Origin: Pyxicephalus adspersus
Taxonomy: Eukaryota > Chordata > Amphibia > Anura > Pyxicephalidae
Direction of reading: 5' to 3'
Length of the DNA: 64,000 nt
Assembly: GCF_032062135.1 (NCBI RefSeq)
Contig: NC_092861.1
Coordinates: 115,394,817 to 115,458,816 of the forward strand
Below the pieces are notes generated by a model. That model saw only the letters and a program-made list of their open reading frames with translations, did no database searches and was not told the DNA's origin. Of this stretch, positions 48,901-53,665 are shown piece after piece. Numbering within the stretch: position 1 is the stretch's first letter; each line of letters opens with the position of its first letter. Made by a program: the position numbers and the translations under genes.

Positions 48901-50580
48901 TCCCATGTGCTCCTGATGTAGACTACAAAAAGCCAATGCCAGAACACAATGATAAGGAATGGTCCACAGTTGTCACTATTTGAAAGCTGAACCAAAGCAA
49001 TAATGTAAGGCCAAAGACAACAAGCTCTCTTAATAATTAGGTAGATCTGCAACATCCAATAAATAAATAAAGTAACTGGCCTGCATATTCACATTGCTCA
49101 GCTCTTTGTTTTCCTTGGTTACCAGAAACAAAAAGTTTTAAAAAAAATTATTTAGTACAGGAATATTAGAGTATTTTTTTCTAGTACAATCATGATTTGG
49201 TTAATAATGGATAAATTGGAGCTACTTCTTAAATTCAAATTTCCTGTCTTAAATTGCAATGTCCAGCTTTTAGAAGTCAGTCATAATACAATAGTTCTGA
49301 TTTAGGAGTAGAGGCTACTCACTTAAGGTGCGTACACACTTCCAATTTTTATCGTTCCAATCGAGCGACAAACGATCGATTGGGCAAAAAATCGTTCGTA
49401 AAAAAGTAACCAACGACGCCGACGAACGAGGAAAGTCGCTGGAAACGAACGACCGGACCGACGGATCGGATTGGACGACGATCGTTGAACATCGTTCGTG
49501 TGTACGGTCGTTCGTTGATCGTCCATGTTCAGAGCATGCGTGATGAACGAACGTCCGTTCACTTTCCTGTCATGCACATAGTTCCTCTATCGCTCAAACG
49601 ATCGTATCTATTGTGTGTACAATATCTACGAACGATCGTGTCGTTAACTCTATGTGCAGGATCGGTGCTATACGATCGTTCATATATATCGTGCATGAAC
49701 GTTCGTCGTTCGTTTTCCAACGATAATAATTGGAAGTGTGTATGTAGCTTTAATATAAAGTGATAAAACTATCTGAAACATTCCCTTTTTGAATATCTGA
49801 AAAAGGTACAGCAATTTTGATTATGTTAACTCCTATCTGGTAAAACCATTTTCATCAGTGGCAGGGAAAATTCCAGAATTCCAGACACCAGTAAAAAACT
49901 AAAAAAACAGGGTTCCATTTTCTACCCAAAACTAAACAAAACCAAACTGTTGTTGCTGGACATGCAAATGTACCTAATAAGTTATAAAAAAACATTACAA
50001 TTGATTTAATTATACATATTTAAGCACTGTCCTCTCATGGGAAATAAATGCTACAAGTATAAAGCGTGGACACTTTAAGATGTCTGTTAATAACACACAC
50101 CTCACAATAACTTTGTTGTTACTGCAGTGCTACGGCCATGCCATTTAGGGCTCCAACTTGTCCTTACAGAGCCATATCTTGCCCGTCTCCTATTGCTTCC
50201 TGAACATTTTGAAGCTGCTTATCACAGGTATGAACCGATAAGGCAGCACTTAGCTAGGCAGGAATGTTAGAAAGCTGTGGAAGCAATGTGTAGACACTTC
50301 TAAATGCCTGTACATTAAAACTGAAGCAATTTTATTTTTCCCCCATGAAAAAGTGGCCCAGATTTAATGGAATTATGTGGCAGTATTTTTTTTGCAGGAA
50401 GTTCAGCTTTTGCATAAGAGTGAACTAATGGCAGACCCATCGACCAACCTTTGCTGTGTGGGTAAAGAACTTGTCCAGCTGGAAAAGAATTACCTGATTT
50501 AAGCTGAAGTTGCCCCAAGCATCCATAGGCTTCCTGATGCCTTTCATATTGTCCTTTAAGCGCCTCCTTTTCATCAGGTG
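7823..50580 (-). CDS. SYNJ2: Synaptojanin-2, inositol polyphosphate phosphatase; 26 of about 27 coding exons, 5' partial
   Basis: Exons 50494-50580, 45240-45513, 41267-41492, 38588-38674, 35994-36055, 34047-34143, 32413-32585, 31847-31928, 31262-31414, 30603-30768, 29842-30033, 29068-29152, 27219-27359, 26678-26870, 25158-25316, 24185-24341, 21967-22084, 18332-18550, 16887-16965, 15470-15638, 12826-13011, 11597-11734, 10729-10793, 10116-10218, 9420-9607 and 7823-8830 join without a frame break (4,607 nt; about 1,534 residues to TGA). Domains in order (residues counted from the first exon seen): Sac phosphatase about 20-300; 5-phosphatase about 490-830 with [22 protein letters not shown] and SDHR; RRM-like segment about 850-935; proline-rich tail from about 1035. 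Paralogue choice: [16 protein letters not shown] and [18 protein letters not shown] are SYNJ2-type, not SYNJ1, and GTF2H5 is the neighbour. Known role: it removes phosphates from PI(4,5)P2 and PI(3,4,5)P3 (5-phosphatase) and from PI4P/PI3P (Sac) during clathrin endocytosis downstream of Rac1. Odd points: His replaces Asp in the Sac P-loop, and one intron is GC-AG. Exon 1 is not found; exon numbers below assume the human 27-exon plan. Confidence 0.97.
8098..8119 (-). repeat. SYNJ2: Coding trinucleotide (AAC/AAT) run
   Basis: On the coding strand the codons are AAT AAC AAC AAC AAC AAC AAT, giving seven Asn in a row in SYNJ2 exon 27. It is probably length-variable. Confidence 0.9.
9420..9607 (-). 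CDS. SYNJ2: SYNJ2 exon 26 (proline-rich)
   Basis: It encodes [16 protein letters not shown] and later [19 protein letters not shown], with PxxP SH3-ligand motifs. Acceptor TTTTAG, donor CCT|GTAAGT. Confidence 0.92.
10116..10218 (-). CDS. SYNJ2: SYNJ2 exon 25
   Basis: It encodes [20 protein letters not shown] and [14 protein letters not shown]. This block is diagnostic for SYNJ2 against SYNJ1. Acceptor CCTCAG, donor AAGG|GTGAGA. Confidence 0.96.
10529..10607. repeat. Compound (TA)n(CA)n microsatellite
   Basis: A GT run, then about 18 TA units, then ACATACATACACACAC. It lies in SYNJ2 intron 24. The same compound layout recurs at 30939-31012. Confidence 0.95.
10729..10793 (-). CDS. SYNJ2: SYNJ2 exon 24
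   Basis: A 65-nt exon encoding [20 protein letters not shown] and HP. The LLPGAPQ block matches human SYNJ2. Acceptor TTTTACAG, donor CCT|GTAAGT. Confidence 0.9.
11597..11734 (-). CDS. SYNJ2: SYNJ2 exon 23 (proline-rich start)
   Basis: It encodes [13 protein letters not shown], then [15 protein letters not shown] and PPQRPPPP, class II SH3-ligand-like. Acceptor TTTTTAG, donor CAA|GTATGA. Confidence 0.93.
12257..12778. mobile_element. TTAA-flanked MITE in SYNJ2 intron 22
   Basis: The left end reads TTAACCCCCCTGACG. The right end, read in reverse, is TTACCCCCCTACCGG. The interior has a GC-rich part (12560-12715) and a short stem, TTTTTAGCGA with TCGCTAAAAA. Its style is piggyBac-like; there is no transposase. 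Confidence 0.6.
12826..13011 (-). CDS. SYNJ2: SYNJ2 exon 22 (acidic/Ser-rich linker)
   Basis: It encodes [20 protein letters not shown], a serine-rich stretch and SPKKPHSFK. It is poorly conserved with mammals except at its ends. Acceptor CCTGCAG, donor AAAG|GTAAAA. A TTAA-flanked repeat ends about 50 nt downstream in the transcript direction. Confidence 0.9.
13012..15469. other. SYNJ2 intron 21
   Basis: AT-rich intron. The only recognisable element is a fragment at 14574-14650 containing TTTATATAGCACCAACATAT, a very common frog/fish dispersed repeat also seen near 17360-17400 (reverse), 26914-26960 and, as a longer relative, 31985-32400. Confidence 0.6.
14574..14650 (+). repeat. Dispersed TATAGCRCCAACATAT repeat fragment
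   Basis: It contains ATATAGCACCAACATATTAC and CAGCTCTGTACAAAG. It is probably the 5' part of the family whose other part lies at 31985-32400. Confidence 0.6.
15470..15638 (-). CDS. SYNJ2: SYNJ2 exon 21 (RRM-like domain end)
   Basis: It encodes [20 protein letters not shown] through [18 protein letters not shown]. Acceptor TTTCCAG, donor GAGG|GTAATA. Confidence 0.95.
15639..16886. other. SYNJ2 intron 20
   Basis: No element recognised. AT-rich intronic DNA with short homopolymers. Confidence 0.5.
16887..16965 (-). CDS. SYNJ2: SYNJ2 exon 20 (RRM-like domain)
   Basis: It encodes [20 protein letters not shown] and LDLDGLK. Acceptor TTAACAG, donor AAG|GTAAAT. Confidence 0.95.
17787..18112 (+). 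mobile_element. T2/Kolobok-like MITE, family K copy 2
   Basis: It starts after a T run and ends GATAGTTCTGCTTCAAGG, close to the TTAAAGNRGAACTATMC end type of frog T2 MITEs. An internal AAAAGGTAAGTG lies just before the right end. Confidence 0.6.
18332..18550 (-). CDS. SYNJ2: SYNJ2 exon 19
   Basis: It encodes [20 protein letters not shown], then [17 protein letters not shown] through FGTVILV. This joins the 5-phosphatase C-terminus to the RRM-like fold. Acceptor TTTCACAG, donor CG|GTGAGG. Confidence 0.96.
18551..20964. other. SYNJ2 intron 18, lower part
   Basis: Nothing recognised beyond AT-rich intronic DNA. No open frame resembling a known protein. Confidence 0.5.
20965..21294. mobile_element. 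TTAA MITE, family C copy 1
   Basis: The ends CTAAAGCTGCATACACAC and (reverse) TTAAGCTGCGTACACAC are terminal inverted repeats. Inside is a perfect 20-bp-arm hairpin (20989-21008 with 21015-21034) and a second one around GCCCGATAAT/ATTATCGGGC. CpG- and GC-rich against the surrounding intron. Open frames here are not genes. Confidence 0.8.
21967..22084 (-). CDS. SYNJ2: SYNJ2 exon 18 (5-phosphatase end)
   Basis: It encodes [20 protein letters not shown] through [12 protein letters not shown]. The conserved SDHR catalytic motif is split over the next junction. Donor CAG|GTACTT. It lies about 190 bp from the Tc1 relic at 22276-23377. Confidence 0.96.
22276..23377 (+). mobile_element. Tc1-like transposon, internally deleted, with TA target duplication
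   Basis: The terminal inverted repeat CAGTTAGGTTCATAAATAT matches the other end in reverse. TA lies on both sides (22274-22275 and 23378-23379). At 1,102 bp it is shorter than a usual full Tc1 element (about 1.3-1.6 kb). It sits in SYNJ2 intron 17, about 190 bp from exon 18. Confidence 0.92.
22615..23135 (+). pseudogene. Tc1-like transposase remnant
   Basis: The N-terminal helix-turn-helix part ([16 protein letters not shown]) is in one frame near 22625-22680. The open 109-codon stretch 22750-23079 holds a second DNA-binding part and the first catalytic Asp in [10 protein letters not shown]. Beyond 23080 a short KHGGG segment is recognisable, then the rest of the catalytic core is missing. 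Frameshifted and truncated, so inactive. Confidence 0.85.
24185..24341 (-). CDS. SYNJ2: SYNJ2 exon 17 (5-phosphatase catalytic motif)
   Basis: It encodes [19 protein letters not shown], then [16 protein letters not shown]. The PAWTDR signature is intact. Acceptor TCTATAG, donor CAG|GTACTG. Confidence 0.96.
24885..24990. mobile_element. Terminal fragment of a Tc1/mariner element
   Basis: It contains TTTGATTGGCTGATCAGATA and ends GCAGGTGTGCCTACTAG plus GGCTGGTGAG. I recognise this as the end of a Tc1/mariner family widespread in fish and frogs, usually ending AAAGTGGCCGGTGAG. It is related to the relic at 48265-48668. Confidence 0.75.
25158..25316 (-). CDS. SYNJ2: SYNJ2 exon 16 (5-phosphatase catalytic motif)
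   Basis: It encodes [20 protein letters not shown] and the following helix. WCGDFNYR is the (F/I)WxGDxN(F/Y)R signature of inositol polyphosphate 5-phosphatases, intact. Acceptor TTCAAG, donor AAG|GTGTGT. Confidence 0.96.
26678..26870 (-). CDS. SYNJ2: SYNJ2 exon 15 (5-phosphatase)
   Basis: It encodes [20 protein letters not shown], then [20 protein letters not shown] and KLSFPM. Acceptor GTTACAG, donor ATG|GTGAGT. Confidence 0.96.
26914..26960 (-). repeat. Short dispersed repeat fragment
   Basis: TAATATGTTTGCGCTATATA followed by AATA/ACAACA. Same family as 14574-14650, opposite orientation. Confidence 0.5.
27219..27359 (-). CDS. SYNJ2: SYNJ2 exon 14 (5-phosphatase)
   Basis: It encodes [20 protein letters not shown], then [20 protein letters not shown]. 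Acceptor TTAACAG, donor CAG|GTATGT. An A/T homopolymer sits at the acceptor side. Confidence 0.95.
28011..28440. mobile_element. TTAA MITE, family C copy 2
   Basis: 430 bp between SYNJ2 exons 13 and 14. Ends TAAAGCTACGTACACACTTC and, reversed, TAAAGCTGCGTACACACTTC. Full of CGATCGTTCG-type short palindromes. It is an inverted relative of 49327-49749. All open frames inside are by-products. Confidence 0.88.
29068..29152 (-). CDS. SYNJ2: SYNJ2 exon 13 (5-phosphatase)
   Basis: It encodes [20 protein letters not shown] and NAGNIVSA. The [11 protein letters not shown] motif contains the conserved Glu pair of the family. Donor CAG|GTCAGT. Confidence 0.95.
29842..30033 (-). CDS. SYNJ2: SYNJ2 exon 12 (5-phosphatase start)
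   Basis: It encodes [20 protein letters not shown], then the first 5-phosphatase motif in [17 protein letters not shown], then [14 protein letters not shown]. Donor AAG|GTGGGT. Confidence 0.96.
30603..30768 (-). CDS. SYNJ2: SYNJ2 exon 11 (Sac to 5-phosphatase linker)
   Basis: It encodes [20 protein letters not shown] through [14 protein letters not shown]. Acceptor TAAAG, donor TTG|GTAACT. Confidence 0.95.
30939..31012. repeat. Compound (TA)n(CA)n microsatellite
   Basis: About 15 TA units followed by (CA)n ACATACATAC (CA)n, in SYNJ2 intron 10. Confidence 0.95.
31262..31414 (-). CDS. SYNJ2: SYNJ2 exon 10 (Sac domain end)
   Basis: It encodes [17 protein letters not shown], then [11 protein letters not shown] and [12 protein letters not shown]. 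Acceptor GTAAAG, donor AAG|GTGAGG. Confidence 0.95.
31499..31689. mobile_element. Palindromic MITE, family D copy 1
   Basis: The ends TGGGCCTGATTTATTAAAG and, reversed, TTGGGCTTGATTTATTAACG are terminal inverted repeats. The interior has CCATTCCAGGTTTGCTGG. It lies between SYNJ2 exons 9 and 10. Confidence 0.85.
31847..31928 (-). CDS. SYNJ2: SYNJ2 exon 9, Sac catalytic P-loop exon
   Basis: It encodes [18 protein letters not shown] followed by GVQAYIALE. This is the CX5R(T/S) loop. The catalytic Cys (31898-31900) and Arg (31880-31882) are kept. The residue before the Arg is His (CAT at 31883-31885), where Sac phosphatases normally have Asp. The exon ends GAG|GCAAGT, a GC donor. Confidence 0.93.
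31985..32400 (+). repeat. Dispersed amphibian-type repeat abutting SYNJ2 exon 8
   Basis: It contains CAGAACAGCACTGTACATTA, AACAGGGGTTGCG, GAAGAGCTTACAATCTAG and AAGTATTACACAATAGGA, a sequence I recognise as very common in frog genomes. Class not assigned. The end (GGAGGGATTTGAAGG) lies about 15 nt from the exon 8 donor. Confidence 0.75.
32413..32585 (-). CDS. SYNJ2: SYNJ2 exon 8 (Sac domain)
   Basis: It encodes [20 protein letters not shown] through [11 protein letters not shown]. Donor CG|GTAAGA. A dispersed repeat reaches to within about 15 nt of this donor. Confidence 0.95.
33187..33453 (+). mobile_element. hAT-type MITE, copy 1
   Basis: It shares AAACTTCCCCC, CATGATGCCAGAACC, CCCACGAGCCTGC-type and GAGCCGTGGCCCACCTG blocks with 35587-35877 and 53393-53665. 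The right end GGTTAAGGACCCCTGCTG is hAT-like. The left end is truncated. Confidence 0.7.
33532..33868 (-). mobile_element. T2/Kolobok-like MITE, family K copy 3
   Basis: The left end AGAGGAACTAAACTT matches the T2-type end. The interior (CTTCTGCGCATGCCCGAG, AAAATTTTCTCTTTGCTC) is the reverse complement of 42709-43111. On the SYNJ2 sense strand it carries AATTGAAGGTAAGC, a donor-like site. Confidence 0.72.
34047..34143 (-). CDS. SYNJ2: SYNJ2 exon 7 (Sac domain)
   Basis: It encodes [19 protein letters not shown] through EEVLSRAFK. Acceptor TGTTTAG, donor AAG|GTAAAT. Confidence 0.95.
34500..34845 (+). mobile_element. Probable T2-like MITE
   Basis: The right end GAGATTAGTTCCACTTTAAG has the T2-type terminus. 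The left edge is unclear. The interior has a G-rich part near 34620-34690 and a G run at 34756-34764. Confidence 0.45.
35587..35877 (+). mobile_element. hAT-type MITE, copy 2
   Basis: The left end TTAGTGGTCGTCAACCC and the right end, reversed, GCAGGTGTCCCCAACCC form hAT-like terminal repeats. A similar short flank, TTACAT, stands on both sides. In SYNJ2 intron 6, about 115 bp from exon 6. Confidence 0.75.
35994..36055 (-). CDS. SYNJ2: SYNJ2 exon 6 (Sac domain)
   Basis: It encodes [20 protein letters not shown] in 62 nt. The Arg codon is split to the next exon (AG|A). Acceptor TTGCAG, donor CAG|GTATGA. Confidence 0.95.
36056..38309. other. SYNJ2 intron 5
   Basis: No repeat or RNA gene recognised; ordinary AT-rich intron up to the family A repeat at 38310. 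Confidence 0.5.
38310..38475. repeat. Dispersed repeat family A, best copy
   Basis: It begins TTCTCCCCAGCCCCTTTTAG and ends TTTCTGGGTTGAGCACTGAT, with an internal CACCCGGC tandem motif. It lies about 110 bp from SYNJ2 exon 5. Confidence 0.65.
38588..38674 (-). CDS. SYNJ2: SYNJ2 exon 5 (Sac domain)
   Basis: It encodes [17 protein letters not shown] and [11 protein letters not shown], a conserved Sac-domain block. Acceptor TTCCAG, donor CAG|GTAAAG. Confidence 0.95.
40026..40193 (+). repeat. 85-bp tandem duplication (two units)
   Basis: TGAGCTTTGACACAAAGATT starts at 40026 and again at 40111. The units differ by one substitution (CACAA/CAAAA) and a 2-bp gap, so the duplication is recent. In SYNJ2 intron 4. 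Confidence 0.95.
41267..41492 (-). CDS. SYNJ2: SYNJ2 exon 4 (Sac domain)
   Basis: It encodes [25 protein letters not shown] through [14 protein letters not shown]. Acceptor TTTGTAG, donor CAG|GTATTG. Confidence 0.95.
41714..41940. mobile_element. Palindromic MITE, family D copy 2
   Basis: Ends ATTGGGCCTGATTTATTAAA and, reversed, ATGGGACTGATTTATTAAAG. In SYNJ2 intron 3, about 220 bp from exon 4. Confidence 0.85.
42709..43111 (+). mobile_element. T2/Kolobok-like MITE, family K copy 4 (most complete)
   Basis: Left end TTAAAGCGTACCTAAACTC; right end, reversed, TTAAAGAGGAACTATACTC. The TTAAAGNRNAMCTAWACTC end with TTAA matches the T2/Kolobok MITE type known from Xenopus. The interior has ATGGCGGCACC and a CpG-rich block, and TTCAAGGTAAGTGTG near the right end. 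Confidence 0.75.
43985..44345 (+). mobile_element. Tc1/mariner relic, 5' part with transposase N-terminus
   Basis: It contains CATCCATCAGCCGAAACA, then a decayed frame reading [14 protein letters not shown] and later EGQPVNR. I recognise this N-terminal helix-turn-helix region from a Tc1-like family common in fish and frogs. It is broken by stops and shifts, and the catalytic part is absent. Confidence 0.7.
45240..45513 (-). CDS. SYNJ2: SYNJ2 exon 3 (Sac domain)
   Basis: It encodes [18 protein letters not shown] through [13 protein letters not shown] to NWFF. The donor must be CTG|GTTGGT to keep the frame (Trp codon split TG|G). This is weaker than the GTAATA lying 4 nt further on, which would break the frame. 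Confidence 0.92.
45514..48264. other. SYNJ2 intron 2, lower part
   Basis: Mostly unrecognised intronic DNA. A hAT-like terminal fragment lies at 47262-47320 (reverse strand ACCAGGGTTCC with CTAGGGGTTC). Confidence 0.5.
47262..47320 (-). mobile_element. hAT-like terminal fragment
   Basis: On the minus strand, AGTGTTTCTGAACCAGGGTT then CCTCCGGAGGTTTCTAGG. A similar fragment is at 61212-61280. Confidence 0.5.
48265..48668 (-). mobile_element. Internally deleted Tc1/mariner element
   Basis: The plus strand has GATTTTGGTCCATATTGACA and ATAGCATCACGTAGTTG (element 3' part, reversed). It then jumps to CAGCAGTTTCTGAAATCCT, AAAGTCACTTAAATCACTTT and AATGCATAGAGTTTCTGCCA (element 5' part, reversed). 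I recognise both blocks from one widespread family. The middle of the transposase is gone. Confidence 0.78.
49327..49749. mobile_element. TTAA MITE, family C copy 3, with intact target duplication
   Basis: TTAA at 49323-49326 and 49750-49753 flank ends GGTGCGTACACACTTCC and, reversed, AGCTACATACACACTTCC. The sequence is the reverse complement of 28011-28440 with modest divergence. Rich in CGATCGTT/AACGATCG. Confidence 0.9.
50494..50580 (-). CDS. SYNJ2: SYNJ2 exon 2
   Basis: It encodes [26 protein letters not shown], the start of the Sac region. It begins in phase after a first codon base supplied by the unseen exon 1. Acceptor TTTCTAG, donor CAG|GTAATT. Confidence 0.93.
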
Positions 50581-52101
50581 CTAGAAATAAAATAAATATT
50601 ATGAAAATGATGTATGACAATGTCATTATATTTTTATAATAATTTGTTACCTACTATTGAACCATGTTAGGAAGAAGCATTTACAACGCCAAACTAATCT
50701 TATATAAGTCATTAGTAGAACTAATATGTTCTGCATCATTTATTGAAGAAAAGGCTGTTTCCTTTTCAGCAAGGATTTATATAATATACAAATTAATTAT
50801 GTTAGTACAGGATAGCCTTTTTTCTCTAAAGGTGGCACAGATTTCTATCCATAAATCACCTGCTGGCATACAATAGTTGAAATATAACTCCAGGTAGATT
50901 CATTGAAAAATTTATGGAAACATTAAAAAGGTAAAATAGTTCTTGTGTTTGTATTCTACTATATAGGTAATAATTTTGTTTTGTGGTCTGAAGAGAATAG
51001 CCAGAAAAACATTATCCACATTGTTTAAGTTTCAGTTCAGTCCTCAAGAAGAAGTTACAAGGGTACTGAAATTCGGGAGAGATCAACTATTTTTCTATGC
51101 TGCAGAAAATGTTTTAGGATTCAGATATTCTTTACATCGCCCATGAAAGTATATTGCCATGCTCCTTTTCATAAATGCCACACTATGGGTGCATTTTTCC
51201 TTTGTATGTACCGGTTTATGGCATTGTAGCACTCCCCAGCATGCACCAAGGCTATGACTAAGTATGTATGTGGGTGAGCAGTGAGGTTGTCAGACCACAC
51301 ATTCTACAGCCAAGTGCAAAGCATGCCACAACTAAGCAGTTGTTGTTCATGTCAAAGAGCAAGAAAATTGGCAATGCCATGGAAAACATGTTTTAAAGAT
51401 AAAACAAGAATAACCAATCACAGTTAAATGTTTATATGATACTGTATATCCCTGGTATCCCGTTCTCTTTCTCTCGTTTTCATATCAGAGGATTGCATAA
51501 ACAGAAACAGGAAATTAAAAAGAAAATACTGCTAACAGAATATTTGTGTTTGCCAAACATCCATCTGCTTCACTGATCTCAGACTATCATTTGTCTATTT
51601 AAAGCAACGTTGGTAATTAAGTTCAGCAATATACCAATGCTGGCTTTTCTTTACTTATAAGAAACGCACATGAAAATGATAGCTGCCACAATCTGCTATT
51701 TTCTATGCAAGTGCCTCGTGGTATGAAGATCTGCTGTTCTGACTTCACTGTGACACTGCGGCATGCCTGTTCTGGGTCATTGATTGAAAACAAGAGGCCA
51801 CCATGCAACCTTTTAATTTAGGAAGGAGCTCCGCAGTAATGACACATTTCTTTCACAATGAGTTTCCTTTAACAAATATTGCAGTTAAGACTCCTCCCTA
51901 AAAGGGCCATACCGTCCAAAATCCATATTTTTATTTTTGTCTTTATAAATAGTTTTCTCCTAATTTTCTTCTAATTAGGCCTTTGTACAAGTTCATAGCC
52001 CATAACCATGTGGAGATCATTATGAGAGGTGTCCCCCTCACGTGTTACTCTACTTACAGATGAAATATTAATTTTTAGTAGATTGCCCCTTGGATAAACA
52101 T

Positions 52102-52328
52102 ATTGGGCCTGATTTATTAAAGTTCTCCAAGGCTGGAGACGATACACTTTCTTCAGTGAAGCCGTGTGAACCAGCAAACCTGGAATGGATCTGGTCCAGA
52201 ATTCAAAGCATTTGCTAGCAAAAAGCAAATGTCATTGAGAAAATCCATTCCAGGTTTGATGAATCGCCCAGCTTCACTGAAGAAAGTGTATTTCTCCAGC
52301 CTTGGAGAGCTTTAATAAATCAGGGCCA
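52102..52328. mobile_element. Palindromic MITE, family D copy 3
   Basis: Ends ATTGGGCCTGATTTATTAAA and, reversed, TGGCCCTGATTTATTAAAGC. The arms continue inward (CTCCAAGGCTGGAG with CTCCAGCCTTGGAG), so most of the element folds back. Confidence 0.88.
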
Positions 52329-53392
52329 TCTTCCCATGTTTGGTATTTCATCATACAGCTCAACCATAGATAAGATTTTCCAACTGTTGATTCAGCTATA
52401 TTTCTACAACACAAGACAATAATAAGGTATTCAGTATTCTTTGCCTTTATTCATTTTTTAAAGGGGTTCACTTAAATGTTTCCCCATTAATACAGTTTAA
52501 AGCTAATGAGTTACTGATGTTCCCAAATAGCAGTCTATACCTTCCAACTACCTATTTTCCATCAAAGTTCCCAGGGCTTCTTTCCAAGGTGGCATATGAA
52601 ATGTATCTGGATATAGAGTATCACACAGAATATAGGGAAGGCAAAGGAAAAGCAGCTTTGGTAACAAGGGACTTTTTCTGTGCACATGGCAGGTATGCAC
52701 CACTGCCTTCACATATTTGCAGTCTGAAATCTAAAATCCTGCTTTAATGGCGACCTTATTCTTTATGCGTTTTGTAGTAGAACATACTTTAATGTCTTTT
52801 ATTTAACACAGTCAGGCATTGCTCAGACATTATTATTGTCCAGAGATGAATTAGTATGAGCATTTGTATTCTGTAGTTATTTTTCTAAAAAAAAACTGCT
52901 AATATCTATCTATTCATGCCAAAGTCTCTGGTGCCATTGCACCCCCCCCCCCCCACCGTAACAGAGCACACATTCTTCCTTCACTTACCTACACAAGAAA
53001 GATGAGAGCTAGGATACATACTGAGCACTTTTCAGGAAGATCAGAAAGCACTTTTTAGGCAACTGCAATGGAGAATAATTTTTACATGAGATTTCTATCC
53101 TATAAATCTATCCCGAAACATCTTTACAAATTGTCACCATTACTTCTCTCAATTTTAGGGAAGTTAAAATTACAATTCTAGCCAGTGTAGTTTATGCAAC
53201 AAATCATACCGCCTTACCAACAAAGTAGCCTGCTGCATACTTCGGCGTTTAATAGGTATGTGAAACCCATTCATTACACTTGACAATGCAGAGCTAAAGC
53301 CTCTGTAGAAGGAGGGGAAGGATCATTGAAAATAAGTTGGACTAAAGCTCTAGATTTAGTTATTAATTTTTATGATAAGGATGTCATATATA

Positions 53393-53665
53393 GCAGTGGT
53401 TCCCCACCATTTTCGACGTTGCAGACCACTAAATGCTCGGACTCCAGAACGTGCATGTGCAGGGAACCGTTTATCACTCAAAGGGGAGAAAACTTCCCCC
53501 TTAGTGAAGTCATGATGCCAGAACCCGCCCACTGCCCCATCGCAGATCTGAGTCCAGAGACACAACGGGCCCACCGCCCTGAGCCTGCGGTACATACAGG
53601 AGACATGGTCCGCGGCTCTGGCCAGAGCCACGGCCCACCTGTGAGACCGGCGTGGCCCACTAGTG
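53393..53665 (+). mobile_element. hAT-type MITE, copy 3
   Basis: The left end CAGTGGTTCCCCACCATTTT is a classic hAT terminus. Internal blocks are shared with 33187-33453 and 35587-35877. The right terminus is lost. Confidence 0.75.

Noticed and set aside
7823..50580. Assignment of the phosphatase gene to SYNJ1
   Set aside because: The tail blocks ([26 protein letters not shown]) and the neighbour GTF2H5 fit SYNJ2. SYNJ1 has a different tail and different neighbours.
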